From: Phycisphaerales bacterium
GTDB lineage: Bacteria; Planctomycetota; Phycisphaerae; WQYP01
Direction of reading: 5' to 3'
Length of the DNA stretch: 36,942 nucleotides
Assembly (NCBI GenBank): GCA_027313145.1
Contig: DAHVEJ010000017.1
Span: 1-36,942 of the forward strand
Position 1 is the stretch's first letter. Each line of letters begins with the position of its first letter. The notes under the pieces are model-generated. The model did not search any database. It was not told the DNA's origin and was given only the letters and a program-made list of their open reading frames with translations. This document shows positions 7,859 through 19,200 of this stretch, piece by piece. A program made the position numbers and the translations under genes.

Positions 7859-9439
7859 ATGCGATTAAACACGTGGACTTTGGCACTTGTATCGCTGCCG
7901 GTTTTGGCGGGCGGCACGGCATCCGCGATGGTTAGCGTGCCAAATATTTTCAGCAATAACATGGTGCTGCAGCGCACCATGTCTGATCCGGTTTGGGGCA
8001 CCGCAACACCGGGGGAAAAAATCTCGGTGCAGTTTGCCGGGCAGACTGCAACCGCAGTAACGGGCGCTCGAGGCCGCTGGATGGTTCATTTAGCACCAAT
8101 GCCGGCCCGGGCCAAGCCTGGAAATCTGATCGTGCTGGGAAACAAATCGCGGATCGTGTTTCATAACGTGCTGGTGGGGGAGGTGTGGCTTTGCTCCGGA
8201 CAGTCCAATATGGAATACCCCCTGCATGGCTGGTTTCGCGGCGGCCACGGCAAAGAAGCGGTAGCGAAGGCCAACTATCCCTTGATTCGCATCATCAATC
8301 TGCCCAGTATCGCGGCCTCGCATCCGCGTGATAACTTTCCGGTGGCAAATCCAATATTGGGCCGGTGGAATGTCTGTACGCCGAAGACGGCCCAGAGCTT
8401 TTCCGCAGTGGGATATTTCTTTGGCCGAGATTTGCAGCGGAAAATCCATGTTCCCATCGGATTGATTCAGTCCGCGTGGGGGGGCACACGCATTGAACCC
8501 TGGCTGCCGGCGATGGCATATAAAGACACGCCGGCCCTCAAATCCCAGTGGCTTTGGCTGAAAAATGCCCTCGCCCAATATCCACGCTATCAACAGGCAC
8601 TGCCGGCATACAGGCATCGTGTCAAGGCCTGGCTCAAGGTGTCTGGTGCCCAATACCGTGCGGGTCAGCGAATATCTCCGCCGCCGATTCCGCCCAGCGA
8701 CCCGATTGCCGGCAACAAGCAGAATCCCACCGCAATTTTTAACGGACGCATCAGCCCGCTGATTCCCTATGCTATTCGCGGCGTGCTGTGGTATCAGGGT
8801 GAGAATAATGTCGGCAATGGTAGCACCTATTATTATAATCATCTATCCGCATTAATATCATCGTGGCGACACTTGTGGCATGAAGGTGCCATGCCGTTTC
8901 TGCTGGTGCAGATTGCCCCCTTTGATTACGCCCAGTATTCCGGTAATCACCTCCTGGAGCCGAAAATTTGGCAGGCTCAGCAATGGGCGGCACAACGGCT
9001 GCCGAACTGTGCGATTATCAGCACGCAAGATGCCAATAGTCCCAATCAGGGTCACCCCGTGAATAAGCGGCCGGAAGGATACCGATTAAGCCAACTGGCA
9101 CTGTCTAAAGTTTATGGCTTTAAGAATATTTACCCTTATAGCCCGATGTTTAAGTCCATGCGCATCGACGGCCATAAAGCTATTATCCGCTTTTCTCACA
9201 TTGACGGAGGCCTGGCTTCCCGCAACGGCAAACCATTGAACTGGTTTGAAATTGCGGGATCAAATCATAAATTTTGGCCGGCCAAGGCGCACATCGTGGA
9301 TAACACTGTTGTTGTGGATTTCAAAAAAGTCACGCAGCCCACCGCCGTGCGCTTCGGCTGGTATGATACCGCGATGCCGAATCTGATTAACAACGCGGGC
9401 CTGCCGGCGATGCCTTTTGAGGCTGCGGCAAAACAATGA
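7859..9439 (+). CDS. Sialate O-acetylesterase-like SGNH carbohydrate esterase
   Basis: The 526-residue product begins at ATG 7859, giving a good signal peptide (MRLNTWTLALVSLPVLAGG, cleavage near TASA); an upstream TTG at 7826 would bury it. The family signature is complete: CSGQSNMEY with the nucleophile at Ser116, GLIQSAWGGTRIEPW, WYQGENN for the oxyanion hole, and DANSPNQGHPVNKRPEGYRL with Asp391 and His399. Such enzymes remove acetyl groups from sugars. Beside a rhamnogalacturonan lyase and a beta-galactosidase, the natural inference is de-acetylation of pectin rather than of sialic acid. It is the second gene of the operon. Confidence 0.9.
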   Translation: MRLNTWTLALVSLPVLAGGTASAMVSVPNIFSNNMVLQRTMSDPVWGTATPGEKISVQFAGQTATAVTGARGRWMVHLAPMPARAKPGNLIVLGNKSRIVFHNVLVGEVWLCSGQSNMEYPLHGWFRGGHGKEAVAKANYPLIRIINLPSIAASHPRDNFPVANPILGRWNVCTPKTAQSFSAVGYFFGRDLQRKIHVPIGLIQSAWGGTRIEPWLPAMAYKDTPALKSQWLWLKNALAQYPRYQQALPAYRHRVKAWLKVSGAQYRAGQRISPPPIPPSDPIAGNKQNPTAIFNGRISPLIPYAIRGVLWYQGENNVGNGSTYYYNHLSALISSWRHLWHEGAMPFLLVQIAPFDYAQYSGNHLLEPKIWQAQQWAAQRLPNCAIISTQDANSPNQGHPVNKRPEGYRLSQLALSKVYGFKNIYPYSPMFKSMRIDGHKAIIRFSHIDGGLASRNGKPLNWFEIAGSNHKFWPAKAHIVDNTVVVDFKKVTQPTAVRFGWYDTAMPNLINNAGLPAMPFEAAAKQ

Positions 9440-9475
9440 TGTTAGTTTGAATGTGTATTAAAAGGAAGTTTCTCC

Positions 9476-12232
9476 ATGGCACTGAAAACACCACTTCGGC
9501 CAGATCGTCGTGATTTTATGAAACTCGCCGGACTGGCGGGCATTCTGGGGTTCAGTATGGGGGATCACGCCACCTATGCCATGGTTGGCTCACCAGAACG
9601 GCATTTTTCCGCACCAGATCGCATCCGATATGACGGTCTGAGCCTTTTTGTCGAGAACAAGCCGTTTTTTCTTTACAGCGGATCATTCCACTATTGCCGC
9701 TGTCCGAAGGAATTATGGCGGGATCGGTTTATTAAAATTAAAGAAGCCGGATTTAACACGGTGCAGACCTATGTGCCATGGAACCTGCACGAACCGCAAA
9801 TGCCGGAAGGCCCCGGGGATTTTTCCAAAGTGGATATGACGCTTCTGGATGAGTTTCTCACCATGGCTACCGACGCAGGCTTATATGTCGTTGTCCGCGT
9901 CGGGCCGTACATGTGCGGAGAGTGGGATACCGGCGGCTATCCACAATGGCTGATCGCAAAAATGCCCCCGCATTATCGCGGGATGTGGGTACGCAGTGAC
10001 AATCCGGAATTCACCCAATGGGCCAATCATTGGATGCGAGCGGTGTGTCAAACCGTCGCAAAACATCAGATTATCCGCAAGCCGGTAGGGCAACACGGTG
10101 TGATTCTTGTGCAGGTGGAGAATGAATATGCGCTTATCGGCGTGCCGTTGGATCAGAAGAAAAAACATCTGGAAGATCTAATCCAGCAGGCGTGGAAAAA
10201 CGGTATTGATGTTCCGCTGTTTACGAATCTCGCAGGCTTTATTATCGGCAGCCACGCCAAAATCGCCGGCCAGGTCTTTGACACCATTGATCGTTATCCC
10301 GGTTGGCAACTCGCGGCCATGGGACATCGCATTGGCCATTATCGCACGGCCCAGAAAAATGCGCCCGTGATGGCCGCGGAAATGCAGGGCGGATATTTTA
10401 CCAGCGTAGAAGCCAAGCCCACGCTTAAAACCGACTCAGATGACTATCCGGACAATGTAAGTCCGGAGCAGATTAACGCACTGACTTTGTATTCCATACA
10501 GCACGGCATGACCGCCTTAAACTATTACATGCTTTTTGGGGGAACCAATTTCGACGGTCGAGCCGGGCTTAACGTGGCAACAACTTACGACTATAGCGCG
10601 CCAATACGTGAATGCGGCGGCATAGGTGCCAAATGGCTAAAGGTAAAAGCCATCGGTGAAATGCTTAAAACACATGGTCCGGCTCTGGCACGAGCAGTGC
10701 ATGCGCCAATCCAAGTTCACGGTGCGGGAAAAAGCATTCAGATCGGGGCTCGCCGATCTCCCGATGGTGGAACGTATATATTTGTATTTAATTCCAATCG
10801 TTCCCGCAGCCAGAGCGGGCGGTTCACCGCTTCAGTCGGCAACTTCCGCAACTTGTCCGTTTCCTATCATCTGGAAGCCGCTGATTTTAAAATTCTCTAT
10901 CTGCCCGCCCATGCCACGGGCGCAACTGCGGGGCAATGGCTCCCGGAACCGCAACGCCTTCCAAAGCGGCCCACGAATTTACCATCCGAAGTGGCAATTA
11001 AAACGCTCAAACATCATGCTGATGAACTTCCCACTCAGTGGCAGGCGGTGCCCGAAGGCAAGACGCTGGCACAAATGGGCGTTTATGAAAGCGGCTTGAG
11101 TTACTACCGCGCCGCCATTGCTGTTAATAGTCACAGCTCCCGCGGGTCGGCGGCATTGGCGCTTGCCTTGGCGGGGCAGGATTCCGCGATTGCTCTGATT
11201 AACGGAAAAATATGTTATCCGATTACCGCCAGCGGATCGCCGTCCATAGTTCCGCTAACGGGGGAAATTTCAGGAACCCTTGAGACGACACTGCTGTACG
11301 AGAACATTGGTCACGCCAACAGCGGATGGAATATGCAGGAAGGTTTTGGTATCCAGAATACCGGCCTTATGCCGTATAGTCCGGATGAAGGCGTGATAGC
11401 GAACTGGCGGATGCAGGTGATCAAACTTCCCCGCTATGTGGAAAAGCTCCGTGGAATTCAGCCCAGCATTGACGATAGCTCCTGGCAACATGTGAACATC
11501 ACAGGCCTTCATCCCCATCAGATCGGCCACCGGAAGGCAGCCATTTATCGCGCTGCCATCCACCTGACCGCCGATGAATTGCGGGCCGGTAAAACCGTCT
11601 TACGATTTGGTGTGGTTTCCAGTCGCGGCTGGCTGTTCGTCAACGGCCGGGCCATGGGGATGATGGGCGGAGCCGGGGCTGCGACAGATATTGCTAAATC
11701 CTTGCGAACCGGGCGAAATGTTATTGCCATCGTGGTGCAGGAACTGGGTAGTTGGGGCGGTATTGGTGAAGCGCAATTGCTGCATCGTGCCAACGCCTGG
11801 GGACAGCAGACCGGAACCCTGTTTCTTTCCGGAAAACCCACGGGTGTTGTCAATGGCTGGCATCATGTGGAATTTGATGATTCACAGTGGCCTTCGCAAG
11901 CCGTTGGCTCGTCTGCCAGTACTTCGCCCGCATTACTCAACTGGTACCGCATGGAATTCGCTTTGCCTGCGGTGCAACGCGATATTTGGCTTCCCTGGTG
12001 CCTGCGTCTGGAAGCCATGGGAAATGGTTTTATCTACTTAAACGGCAACTCGATTGGCCGGTATTGGCAGCATGGCGGCCAGCGGGAATTCTATATGCCG
12101 GATAATTGGCTCCATGCGGCCGGCAGAAAAAATGTGTTGGCGTTGTGCCTGCGCCCGATGGATCAAGCTACCGCCATCACCGCCGCCGCAGTGGTGCCGT
12201 ACCGCGTCTATGCGGAGCATCGCAAGGCGTGA
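9476..12232 (+). CDS. GH35 beta-galactosidase-like protein with Tat signal
   Basis: The 918-residue protein begins with a twin-arginine signal (RPDRRDFMKLAGLAGILGF), so it should be exported folded. AAGGAAG precedes the start. The GH35 barrel spans about residues 50-390: LYSGSFHYCRCPKELWRD, GFNTVQTYVPWNLHEP, GPYMCGEWDTGGYPQWL and VQVENEY. Glu217 in ENE is the expected acid/base and Glu302 (MAAEMQGGYF) the expected nucleophile. The rest holds beta-sandwich domains of the type seen in long GH35 enzymes (GWLFVNGRAMGMMGG; NGFIYLNGNSIGRYW). The likely substrate is beta-galactosyl side chains of rhamnogalacturonan-I. It closes the operon and ends 5 bases from the converging glycosyltransferase stop. 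Confidence 0.9.
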   Translation: MALKTPLRPDRRDFMKLAGLAGILGFSMGDHATYAMVGSPERHFSAPDRIRYDGLSLFVENKPFFLYSGSFHYCRCPKELWRDRFIKIKEAGFNTVQTYVPWNLHEPQMPEGPGDFSKVDMTLLDEFLTMATDAGLYVVVRVGPYMCGEWDTGGYPQWLIAKMPPHYRGMWVRSDNPEFTQWANHWMRAVCQTVAKHQIIRKPVGQHGVILVQVENEYALIGVPLDQKKKHLEDLIQQAWKNGIDVPLFTNLAGFIIGSHAKIAGQVFDTIDRYPGWQLAAMGHRIGHYRTAQKNAPVMAAEMQGGYFTSVEAKPTLKTDSDDYPDNVSPEQINALTLYSIQHGMTALNYYMLFGGTNFDGRAGLNVATTYDYSAPIRECGGIGAKWLKVKAIGEMLKTHGPALARAVHAPIQVHGAGKSIQIGARRSPDGGTYIFVFNSNRSRSQSGRFTASVGNFRNLSVSYHLEAADFKILYLPAHATGATAGQWLPEPQRLPKRPTNLPSEVAIKTLKHHADELPTQWQAVPEGKTLAQMGVYESGLSYYRAAIAVNSHSSRGSAALALALAGQDSAIALINGKICYPITASGSPSIVPLTGEISGTLETTLLYENIGHANSGWNMQEGFGIQNTGLMPYSPDEGVIANWRMQVIKLPRYVEKLRGIQPSIDDSSWQHVNITGLHPHQIGHRKAAIYRAAIHLTADELRAGKTVLRFGVVSSRGWLFVNGRAMGMMGGAGAATDIAKSLRTGRNVIAIVVQELGSWGGIGEAQLLHRANAWGQQTGTLFLSGKPTGVVNGWHHVEFDDSQWPSQAVGSSASTSPALLNWYRMEFALPAVQRDIWLPWCLRLEAMGNGFIYLNGNSIGRYWQHGGQREFYMPDNWLHAAGRKNVLALCLRPMDQATAITAAAVVPYRVYAEHRKA

Positions 12233-12237
12233 GGTAA

Positions 12238-13185
12238 TCAGCGTTTAATATGTGGACTTCCGGGGCATGGTCCGGGTTTCCTGCGCAGCAGGTTTTTCGC
12301 CAATACCCCCGGCGCTTCATGGATTGCCCGTAGGGGGTCAAACGCGACCGCGGTAAAACGATAGCGCAAGAATTCGGAAAAACGTCCGGCATAAAAAGCC
12401 TGACGCGACAAGTCACAAAGCTGCGCAAAATGCCAATCCCGCTGAATTTTCCTGGCACCGTTCAGAGATCGGCGGCAATCCGGGCATTGGCGCGCCAGCA
12501 AATTCCGGTACTTGCGCTGAATTCTGCACTCCATGCAATAGCGGCTCCTGACACCGGAAAGATGTCCGGGCGTACCTTCCTGGTAATGGGCCAGCACTTC
12601 GGGAATGCCGACTAGAATATATTTTTGTGCAATGCGAATGCACAGTTCCCAGTCTTCGGATGCCACGAGAGTCGCGTCAAATCCACCTATTTCCATCAGT
12701 ACATCCCGCCGCACCATCATCGCGGTGGGCCATGGTATTTTTAGCGCCAGAACATCATGCAAAGATAAACAATCACCTGGATAATAAATTCCTTTGGTCC
12801 CGCCACGGTCGGTATATTCCACGCGAATGGCACAATGCACAGCACCAATTTCCGGGGTGGTAAATAACGCCGCCTGTCGCGCAAGTTTCTCCGAATGCCA
12901 GGTGTCATCCGAATCGAGAAAAGCGATCAAGGTTCCGGACGCCTCGTGAATGCCGCGATTCCTGGCCGCACTGGCACCGGCATTGGCCTGGCGGATGAAG
13001 CGTATTTTATCCCCATACCGTGCCGCGACTTGGGCGGTATTATCCGTAGAGCCATCATCAACTATGATCACTTCACATGACGCGTGGGTTTGCCGCAGAG
13101 CACTGTCAATGGCGCGCGGTAAAAGGGCGGCGCGGTTAAAGGTGGGAATAATAATGCTTATGAGGGGCACCGTGGTATGAGTCAT
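12238..13185 (-). CDS. Family 2 glycosyltransferase with C-terminal CxxC-x13-CxxC
   Basis: Starting at ATG 13185 gives 315 residues and the usual GT2 beginning (PLISIIIPTFNRAALL). The open frame continues upstream but would then overlap the preceding gene. GT-A landmarks are EVIIVDDGSTDNT, RNRGIHEASGTLIAFLDSDD (metal and nucleotide-sugar binding) and GGFDATLVASEDWELCIR. After the catalytic part there is a pattern CMEC, 13 residues, CPDC, in a basic segment, which could bind zinc. No transmembrane helix is obvious, so action at the inner face of the membrane on a lipid-linked or surface glycan is an inference. It follows the GH140-like gene by 106 bases on the same strand. Confidence 0.88.
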   Translation of the reverse strand: MTHTTVPLISIIIPTFNRAALLPRAIDSALRQTHASCEVIIVDDGSTDNTAQVAARYGDKIRFIRQANAGASAARNRGIHEASGTLIAFLDSDDTWHSEKLARQAALFTTPEIGAVHCAIRVEYTDRGGTKGIYYPGDCLSLHDVLALKIPWPTAMMVRRDVLMEIGGFDATLVASEDWELCIRIAQKYILVGIPEVLAHYQEGTPGHLSGVRSRYCMECRIQRKYRNLLARQCPDCRRSLNGARKIQRDWHFAQLCDLSRQAFYAGRFSEFLRYRFTAVAFDPLRAIHEAPGVLAKNLLRRKPGPCPGSPHIKR

Positions 13186-13291
13186 GATTGAAATCTTTGA
13201 GAGTAAAAAAATAATAACATTGGGCACGCGTTTACTCTCTGCCTTCAACTCGTTATCCGCCGGCCACAACCAGCCTTTAACTTGTACTGAT

Positions 13292-14734
13292 TTACGGCGG
13301 CAGATAATTCTTATCGGCATCATCCACGATGATCACCGTGTCGATCATACCCGGCCGCGTTTTTACCGCGATTTTACCCGTGTTCATAAGGTTCTTCCCG
13401 ATAACCGCGGTATCTCCGGTTGCCGGGTTAAATCTCCAGACGTTAAGCCGCTGGGATGCGATAACTCCGGTATGAAGCAATATATTCGTCGGTGCCGCGG
13501 CATACGCCATCAGATACGTTGCATTATTCCCTGCCAGCGTGCCGTCGCGCGTTGCCTGCACGCGATCCGCAATGGATTTGCCTTGTCCGGATAAAATAAT
13601 GGATTGATCCGGTATGCGGCTGAAATAAGGACGCGAATAGAGAAGTTTCCGGATAAAATGTAAAGGTTTCACCGCAGCGGTGTTCAGGGCATCTTTCCAA
13701 TTTGGCACACCGGGGGGCCAACTATTGAGCATCCATCGCTGTGCCGTGTGCGGGGTCATCTGCCACAGGGCATCATGCCCATACGCACATCCGAAAGCCC
13801 CTGCAAAAACCGAAAGATACAGACCGCGCCTCTGACGAATCGGCGGCTGCGTGGTGCCGGAATCGTAATAATTTTCCGCTATCATCGTGGGTTTGACGGC
13901 CTTTACGTTGTAGTCATGGGTGATAAGTCGGGTCATATCATAATCGCGGCCATGCCGGCTGGATGATCCTTGAATCATATAAAAATCCAGCCAGGGAGAG
14001 GACGAGAAATATTCTGAATCAGATCGATTCCCACAGGGATGCACACTTACGAGATGCTTGCCGTCGCAACCATCCTTCAGACCGCCGCCGATGGCGTTGA
14101 CGTAGGGTACGGCAATATGCGGAGGACTGGATTCGCCGCCGGCTACAAGAATCACATTGTCATGCCGCTTGAGTCTGGCTCCCAATCGCAGACCGATGGT
14201 ATGCAGTTGTCGCGCTGTATATCGGTTCATCGTACCGGCTTTTGCTCCACCCCACATGGCAAATACCATCGCATAAAGCCTGTATTTCGCCGCCGTGCGA
14301 ATGATGTAATCACAGTACTCAAAGTACTTGGGGTTCAGGGTCGTATGGTCCGCGCCGACATACGCCTTCTGCCCGTAAACATTGGCTTCCCGGGCTTGGG
14401 GGTAAAAATTCAGCGTGAACATAAAGGCACTGAACCCGTGCGCGTGACGATTGTGTAAATATAAATCAATATCTTTATATGTCAACGCATTGATATTCCA
14501 GGCCGTATCGGTCAGCAGAAAGAACGGCCTCCCGCTGTGCGCGTCCATCAGGAAGCGATGATTGTCGCTGACTTTCAAACCACGCGGCGGGGGAATGTCG
14601 TCAAGTCCGCCGGTGTTCGTCGGGCCAAGCCTTCCCTCGGCAATGCTGGAATTGTCGCCTCTGAACAGTCCCTTTCCGAGGACGCCCGCACCGACGATGG
14701 AATATTTTAGAAAGTCTCGGCGATCCATCGACAT
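13292..14734 (-). CDS. GH140/DUF4038 apiosidase-like hydrolase with Tat signal
   Basis: The 480-residue product starts at ATG 14734, 5 bases after AGGAGT. A twin-arginine signal (MDRRDFLKYSIVGAGVLGKG) implies Tat export. The DUF4038/GH140 pattern follows: HSGRPFFLLTDTAWN, YKDIDLYLHNRHAHGFSAFM, NPKYFEYCDYIIRTAAKY, NVILVAGGE, and PTMIAENYYD carrying a probable catalytic Glu. The C-terminal tail (VWRFNPATGDT) resembles the collagen-binding-like beta domain usual in the family. Characterised GH140 enzymes release apiose-linked side chains of rhamnogalacturonan-II, which fits the PL4/esterase/GH35 operon nearby. It faces that operon on the opposite strand, so it probably has separate control. Confidence 0.85.
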   Translation of the reverse strand: MSMDRRDFLKYSIVGAGVLGKGLFRGDNSSIAEGRLGPTNTGGLDDIPPPRGLKVSDNHRFLMDAHSGRPFFLLTDTAWNINALTYKDIDLYLHNRHAHGFSAFMFTLNFYPQAREANVYGQKAYVGADHTTLNPKYFEYCDYIIRTAAKYRLYAMVFAMWGGAKAGTMNRYTARQLHTIGLRLGARLKRHDNVILVAGGESSPPHIAVPYVNAIGGGLKDGCDGKHLVSVHPCGNRSDSEYFSSSPWLDFYMIQGSSSRHGRDYDMTRLITHDYNVKAVKPTMIAENYYDSGTTQPPIRQRRGLYLSVFAGAFGCAYGHDALWQMTPHTAQRWMLNSWPPGVPNWKDALNTAAVKPLHFIRKLLYSRPYFSRIPDQSIILSGQGKSIADRVQATRDGTLAGNNATYLMAYAAAPTNILLHTGVIASQRLNVWRFNPATGDTAVIGKNLMNTGKIAVKTRPGMIDTVIIVDDADKNYLPP

Positions 14735-14770
14735 CTAAGACTCCTGCTGTGTTCCGCAACCAGACCGTCA

Positions 14771-14788
14771 CTTGGACAGGCTCCTGGT
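14771..14788. repeat. CTTGGACAGGCTCCTGGT repeat copy
   Basis: These 18 bases equal the minus-strand reading of 4430-4447 exactly. The copy sits between the gltD stop and the GH140-like start. Confidence 0.6.
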
Positions 14789-14797
14789 GCCACGGCA

Positions 14798-16255
14798 TTA
14801 TGGCAATTCCGTATGGCCCATTAGATACAGGTCGCACTGGCGAGCTGCGCCGCGGCCTTCGTTGATCGCCCAGACCACCAGAGATTGTCCCCGTCGGCAG
14901 TCGCCTGCGGCAAATACACCTTCCACCGATGTGGCATAGTTGTCATACTCCGCCTTGAAGTTGCTGCGCGCGTCGGTTTCCAATCCCAGTTGCTTGACGA
15001 TTGAATCTTCAGGGCCAAGGAAACCCATCGCCAGAAGCACCAGATTCGCCGGCCAGATTTTTTCCGTGCCCGGTATTTCCGTCATCGCGGTTTTGCCGCT
15101 ATTTGCGGTCCACTGCACTTCAATGGATTTCACGGCCTTCACATGTCCCTGTTCATCGCCGATAAATTCTTTTGTGAGCAGACGATAATTTCGCGGATCA
15201 TGCCCAAAGGTCGCCGCCGCCTCTTCATGACCGTAATCCGTGCGGTAGATTTTCGGCCACTGCGGCCACGGATTATCCGCGGCGCGCGTTCCCGGCGGTT
15301 GGGGCATGAGTTCAAAGTTCACCAGACTTCGGCAGCCGTGCCGCAACGAGGTGCCGATGCAATCTGTTCCCGTATCACCGCCGCCAATAACAATGACATC
15401 TTTATCTTTCGCCGAGATATATTGCCCATCCCGCAGATTTGAATCCAACAGGCTTTTGGTATTCCCATGGAGAAATGGAACGGCAAAATGAATGCCGGCC
15501 AGGTCCCGCCCCGGAACTTTCAGATCACGCGCTTTGGTGGCGCCGCAGGCTAAAACCATGGCGTCAAATTCATGCATCAATTCATGGACATCCACATCTA
15601 TTCCAACGTGGGTGTTCACAACAAAGGTGACGCCTTCCTGTTCCATAAGTTTGGTGCGGCGATCCACGACGGCACGCTTATCGAGCTTCATATTGGGAAT
15701 GCCGTACATCAACAGCCCACCGACGCGATCGGATCGTTCAAACACCGTTACCAGATGCCCGGCTTTATTGAGTTGATCCGCCGCCGCCAAACCTGCCGGA
15801 CCTGATCCGATCACCGCCACTTTTTTTCCCGTTCGCACAGCGGGGGGGCGGGGCACCACCCAGCCATTTTCCCAGGCATGATCAATAATCGCCTGTTCAA
15901 TGTTTTTAATCGTCACCGGCGGCTCGTTAATGCCCAGCACGCACGACCCCTCACACGGTGCCGGACATACGCGGCCGGTAAATTCCGGGAAGTTGTTTGT
16001 TCGCCAAAGCCGTGTGATGGCCTGCTTCCACTGATTCTTATAAATCAGGTCGTTCCATTCCGGTATGAGGTTATTAACGGGACACCCGTTTTGGCAAAAT
16101 GGGACGCCGCAATCCATGCAGCGGGCACCTTGCGTGCGCAGTTTGTCATCTGGTAGATGATCATGAAATTCATTCCAATCAAGCACCCGCAATCGTGCGT
16201 CGCGACTGGGCGGAATTTCCCGGGCGAATTCCATAAAGCCGGTAGGTTTACCCAT
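14798..16255 (-). CDS. gltD: Glutamate synthase small (beta) subunit
   Basis: The 485-residue product starts at ATG 16255, 5 bases after a full AGGAGGT; an open extension upstream lies inside gltB. GltD feeds NADPH electrons through FAD and iron-sulphur clusters to the large subunit. The N-terminal cysteine cluster ([20 protein letters not shown]) and a second set ([13 protein letters not shown]) bind the [4Fe-4S] centres. [17 protein letters not shown] is the FAD site and [13 protein letters not shown] the NADPH site. Length and order are normal. The start overlaps the last 8 bases of gltB, so translation is probably coupled. Confidence 0.96.
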   Translation of the reverse strand: MGKPTGFMEFAREIPPSRDARLRVLDWNEFHDHLPDDKLRTQGARCMDCGVPFCQNGCPVNNLIPEWNDLIYKNQWKQAITRLWRTNNFPEFTGRVCPAPCEGSCVLGINEPPVTIKNIEQAIIDHAWENGWVVPRPPAVRTGKKVAVIGSGPAGLAAADQLNKAGHLVTVFERSDRVGGLLMYGIPNMKLDKRAVVDRRTKLMEQEGVTFVVNTHVGIDVDVHELMHEFDAMVLACGATKARDLKVPGRDLAGIHFAVPFLHGNTKSLLDSNLRDGQYISAKDKDVIVIGGGDTGTDCIGTSLRHGCRSLVNFELMPQPPGTRAADNPWPQWPKIYRTDYGHEEAAATFGHDPRNYRLLTKEFIGDEQGHVKAVKSIEVQWTANSGKTAMTEIPGTEKIWPANLVLLAMGFLGPEDSIVKQLGLETDARSNFKAEYDNYATSVEGVFAAGDCRRGQSLVVWAINEGRGAARQCDLYLMGHTELP

Positions 16256-19200
16256 GACCCACCTCCTGCTTGATATTGCCGCCGGCCATGGCCGCCCGCT
16301 TTTCCAGAGCCTTGCGATACTCAATAGGCATAACCTTATGGAATCGCGGAAGGGCTGTTTTCCAGTCCGCTAGAATGGCTTTTGCCACCGTACTTCCGGT
16401 GAGCTTCTGATGCTCTTCAATCATTTCTTTCAATTCGCCTATATCTCCGGGATCAAGTACCTTTTCCAGTTCAACCATGGCCAGATTGCACCGGGCCAGG
16501 AAAATATCCTCAGGATCGTACACGTACGCTATGCCGCCGGACATCCCCGCGGCAAAATTGCGGCCCGTTGAGCCAAGTATCACAGCGCGCCCGCCCGTCA
16601 TGTACTCACATCCATGATCGCCCACGGCCTCTACCACGGCGCTGGCACCGGAATTTCTCACGCAGAATCTTTCGCCGGCGATACCGCGGAAAAATGCCTT
16701 GCCGCTGGTGGCTCCATAAAGGGCCACATTGCCGATGATGATATTTTCTTCGGCTTTAAACGTGCTGCGCCGGTCCGGATATACCACAATCGTTCCGCCC
16801 GAAAGACCCTTGCCCACGTAATCATTGGCATCGCCTTCCAGTTCAATTTTCACGCCACGCGCCAGCCACGCCCCCAGACTCTGCCCGGCAGAACCATTGA
16901 GCTTGATGTCAATGGTGTTCACCGGCAAGCCTTCTTCACCATACCGCTTGGCAATTTCATGGCTTAACGTCGTGCCGACCGTGCGATTGGTATTTTTGAT
17001 CGGATATTCCAAACGTACAGCCTGGCGCGTTTCCAGCGCCGCGTTCGCGTCCCGGATAATCACATTGTCCAGAGCAGCTTCTAAACCGTGGTCCTGCTTT
17101 TTCGTGGCGTATACATCCACGTTGTCATAAACTTTCACCGCCGGGGAAAGTATCGGAGTCAGGTCCAAGCCCTGCGCTTTCCAATGGCGGATGGCTTCGC
17201 CGACTTCCAGACGATCTACCCGCCCAATTAAATCGTTAAATGTCCTAAAGCCCATGTAGGCCATGAGTTCGCGAACTTCTTCCGCCAGCAGAAACATGAA
17301 ATTAACCACATATTCCGGCTTGCCTTCAAATTTTTTCCGCAACACCGGGTCCTGCGTGGCAATACCCACCGGGCAGGTATTCAAGTGGCATACGCGCATC
17401 ATAATGCAGCCCAGCGTCACCAAAGGCACCGTGGCAAAGCCGAATTCTTCAGCTCCCAGCAATGCCCCGATGATGACATCGCGCCCCGTCTTTAACTGGC
17501 CGTCCACCTGCACAACAATGCGGCTGCGCAGATCATTAAGTACCAGTGTCTGGTGCGTTTCCGCCAGGCCCAGTTCCCATGGCGTGCCGGCATGTTTGAT
17601 GCTGGTCAAGGGTGATGCGCCCGTGCCGCCGTCATGGCCCGCAATCACGACATGGTCCGCATGCGCTTTTGATACGCCCGCCGCAACTGTGCCCACGCCA
17701 ACTTCCGCCACCAGTTTCACGCTGATGCGCGCGGCGGGATTGGCATTTTTCAGGTCATGGATCAACTGCGCCAAATCTTCGATGGAATAAATATCATGAT
17801 GCGGTGGGGGGCTTATCAACTGCACCCCCGGCGTGGCATGGCGCAAACGGCCGATATAGTCATCAACTTTATGCCCCGGCAACTGTCCGCCTTCACCGGG
17901 TTTGGCACCTTGGGCCATTTTTATCTGCAATTCGTCCGCGTTGGTCAGATAATGAATGGTCACGCCAAACCGGCCGCTGGCGACTTGTTTAATTGCCGAT
18001 CGTCGCGAATCCCCATTGGCATCGCGCTTGGTAAAGCGTCTTGCGTCTTCGCCACCTTCACCCGTATTGGACTTGCCGCCGATACGGTTCATCGCAATCG
18101 CCAGACTCTCATGGGCTTCCGGCGATATGGACCCTAAACTCATGGCACCGGTGGCAAAGCGTTTGACAATTTCACTGGCCGGTTCCACTTCCGCCAGCAT
18201 CACCGGCGCATCACCGGGTTTCAGTTTAAATAAGCCGCGCAAGGTGCAAAGATGGCCGCTTTGTTCATTAATAATTTTCGCATAACGGGCATACGCCTCG
18301 CGGCTGTTGCCCCGGGCGGCTTCCTGCAAATTGGCGATCGATTCCGGATTAAGCAAATGCTGCTCGCCGTTCTTACGCCAGGAGTATTGCCCGCCTTCCG
18401 GCAGTACCGGTAGCCGCACTTCACCTTGATCAATCGGATAGCCGATTTCATGGCGGCGCAACGCTTCGCCGTATAACACCGGGAAATCCACACCGTCGAT
18501 TTTCGATACCGTGCCGGCAAAGCAGCGGTCAATGACATTGCGATGCAGGCCGATGCCTTCAAATATTTGGGCACCCTTATAACTTTGCAGCGTGGAAATG
18601 CCCATTTTGCTCATGACTTTATAAAGGCCCTTGCCGGCTGCTTTAATATAATTTTTGATGAGCTTGTCATCATCAATGGCCGAATCAATAAACCCCTCAC
18701 GCCGCAGATTCCACAGGGTCTCAAAGGCCAGATACGGGTTAATCGCATCGGCTCCATAACCAATGAGCATCGCATGGTGGTGCACCTCGCGTGCTTCACC
18801 GGTGGCCAGCACCAGGCCGATGCGCGTTCGCGTGCCCTGTCGCACCAGATGATGATGCACCGCGCCGCATGCCAGCAGCGCCGGCAAGGCAACATGTGTT
18901 TCATCCATGCTTCGGTCGGTCAGCACCACCAGAGGATAGCCGTCCTCAATGGCTTGTGCGGTTTCCCGGCAGATGCGGTCCAGGGCGTCCGTCATGGCCG
19001 ATGCGCCGCCTTCACGATCAAATACCGCATCAATCGTGCGGGTCTTCCAGCCGCGATAATTCAACGTTTTAATCTTTGCCAATTGTTCATTGGTCAGAAT
19101 CGGCTGGGGCAGCAGCAGGCGGTGGCAATGTTCCTCGCCGGCCTCAAGCAAATTGCGCTCCGGGCCAATATAGCTTTCCAGACTCATCACAATATATTCT

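Noticed and set aside
8090-8842. Leftward 250-codon frame
   Set aside because: Antisense to the SGNH esterase whose motifs are complete.
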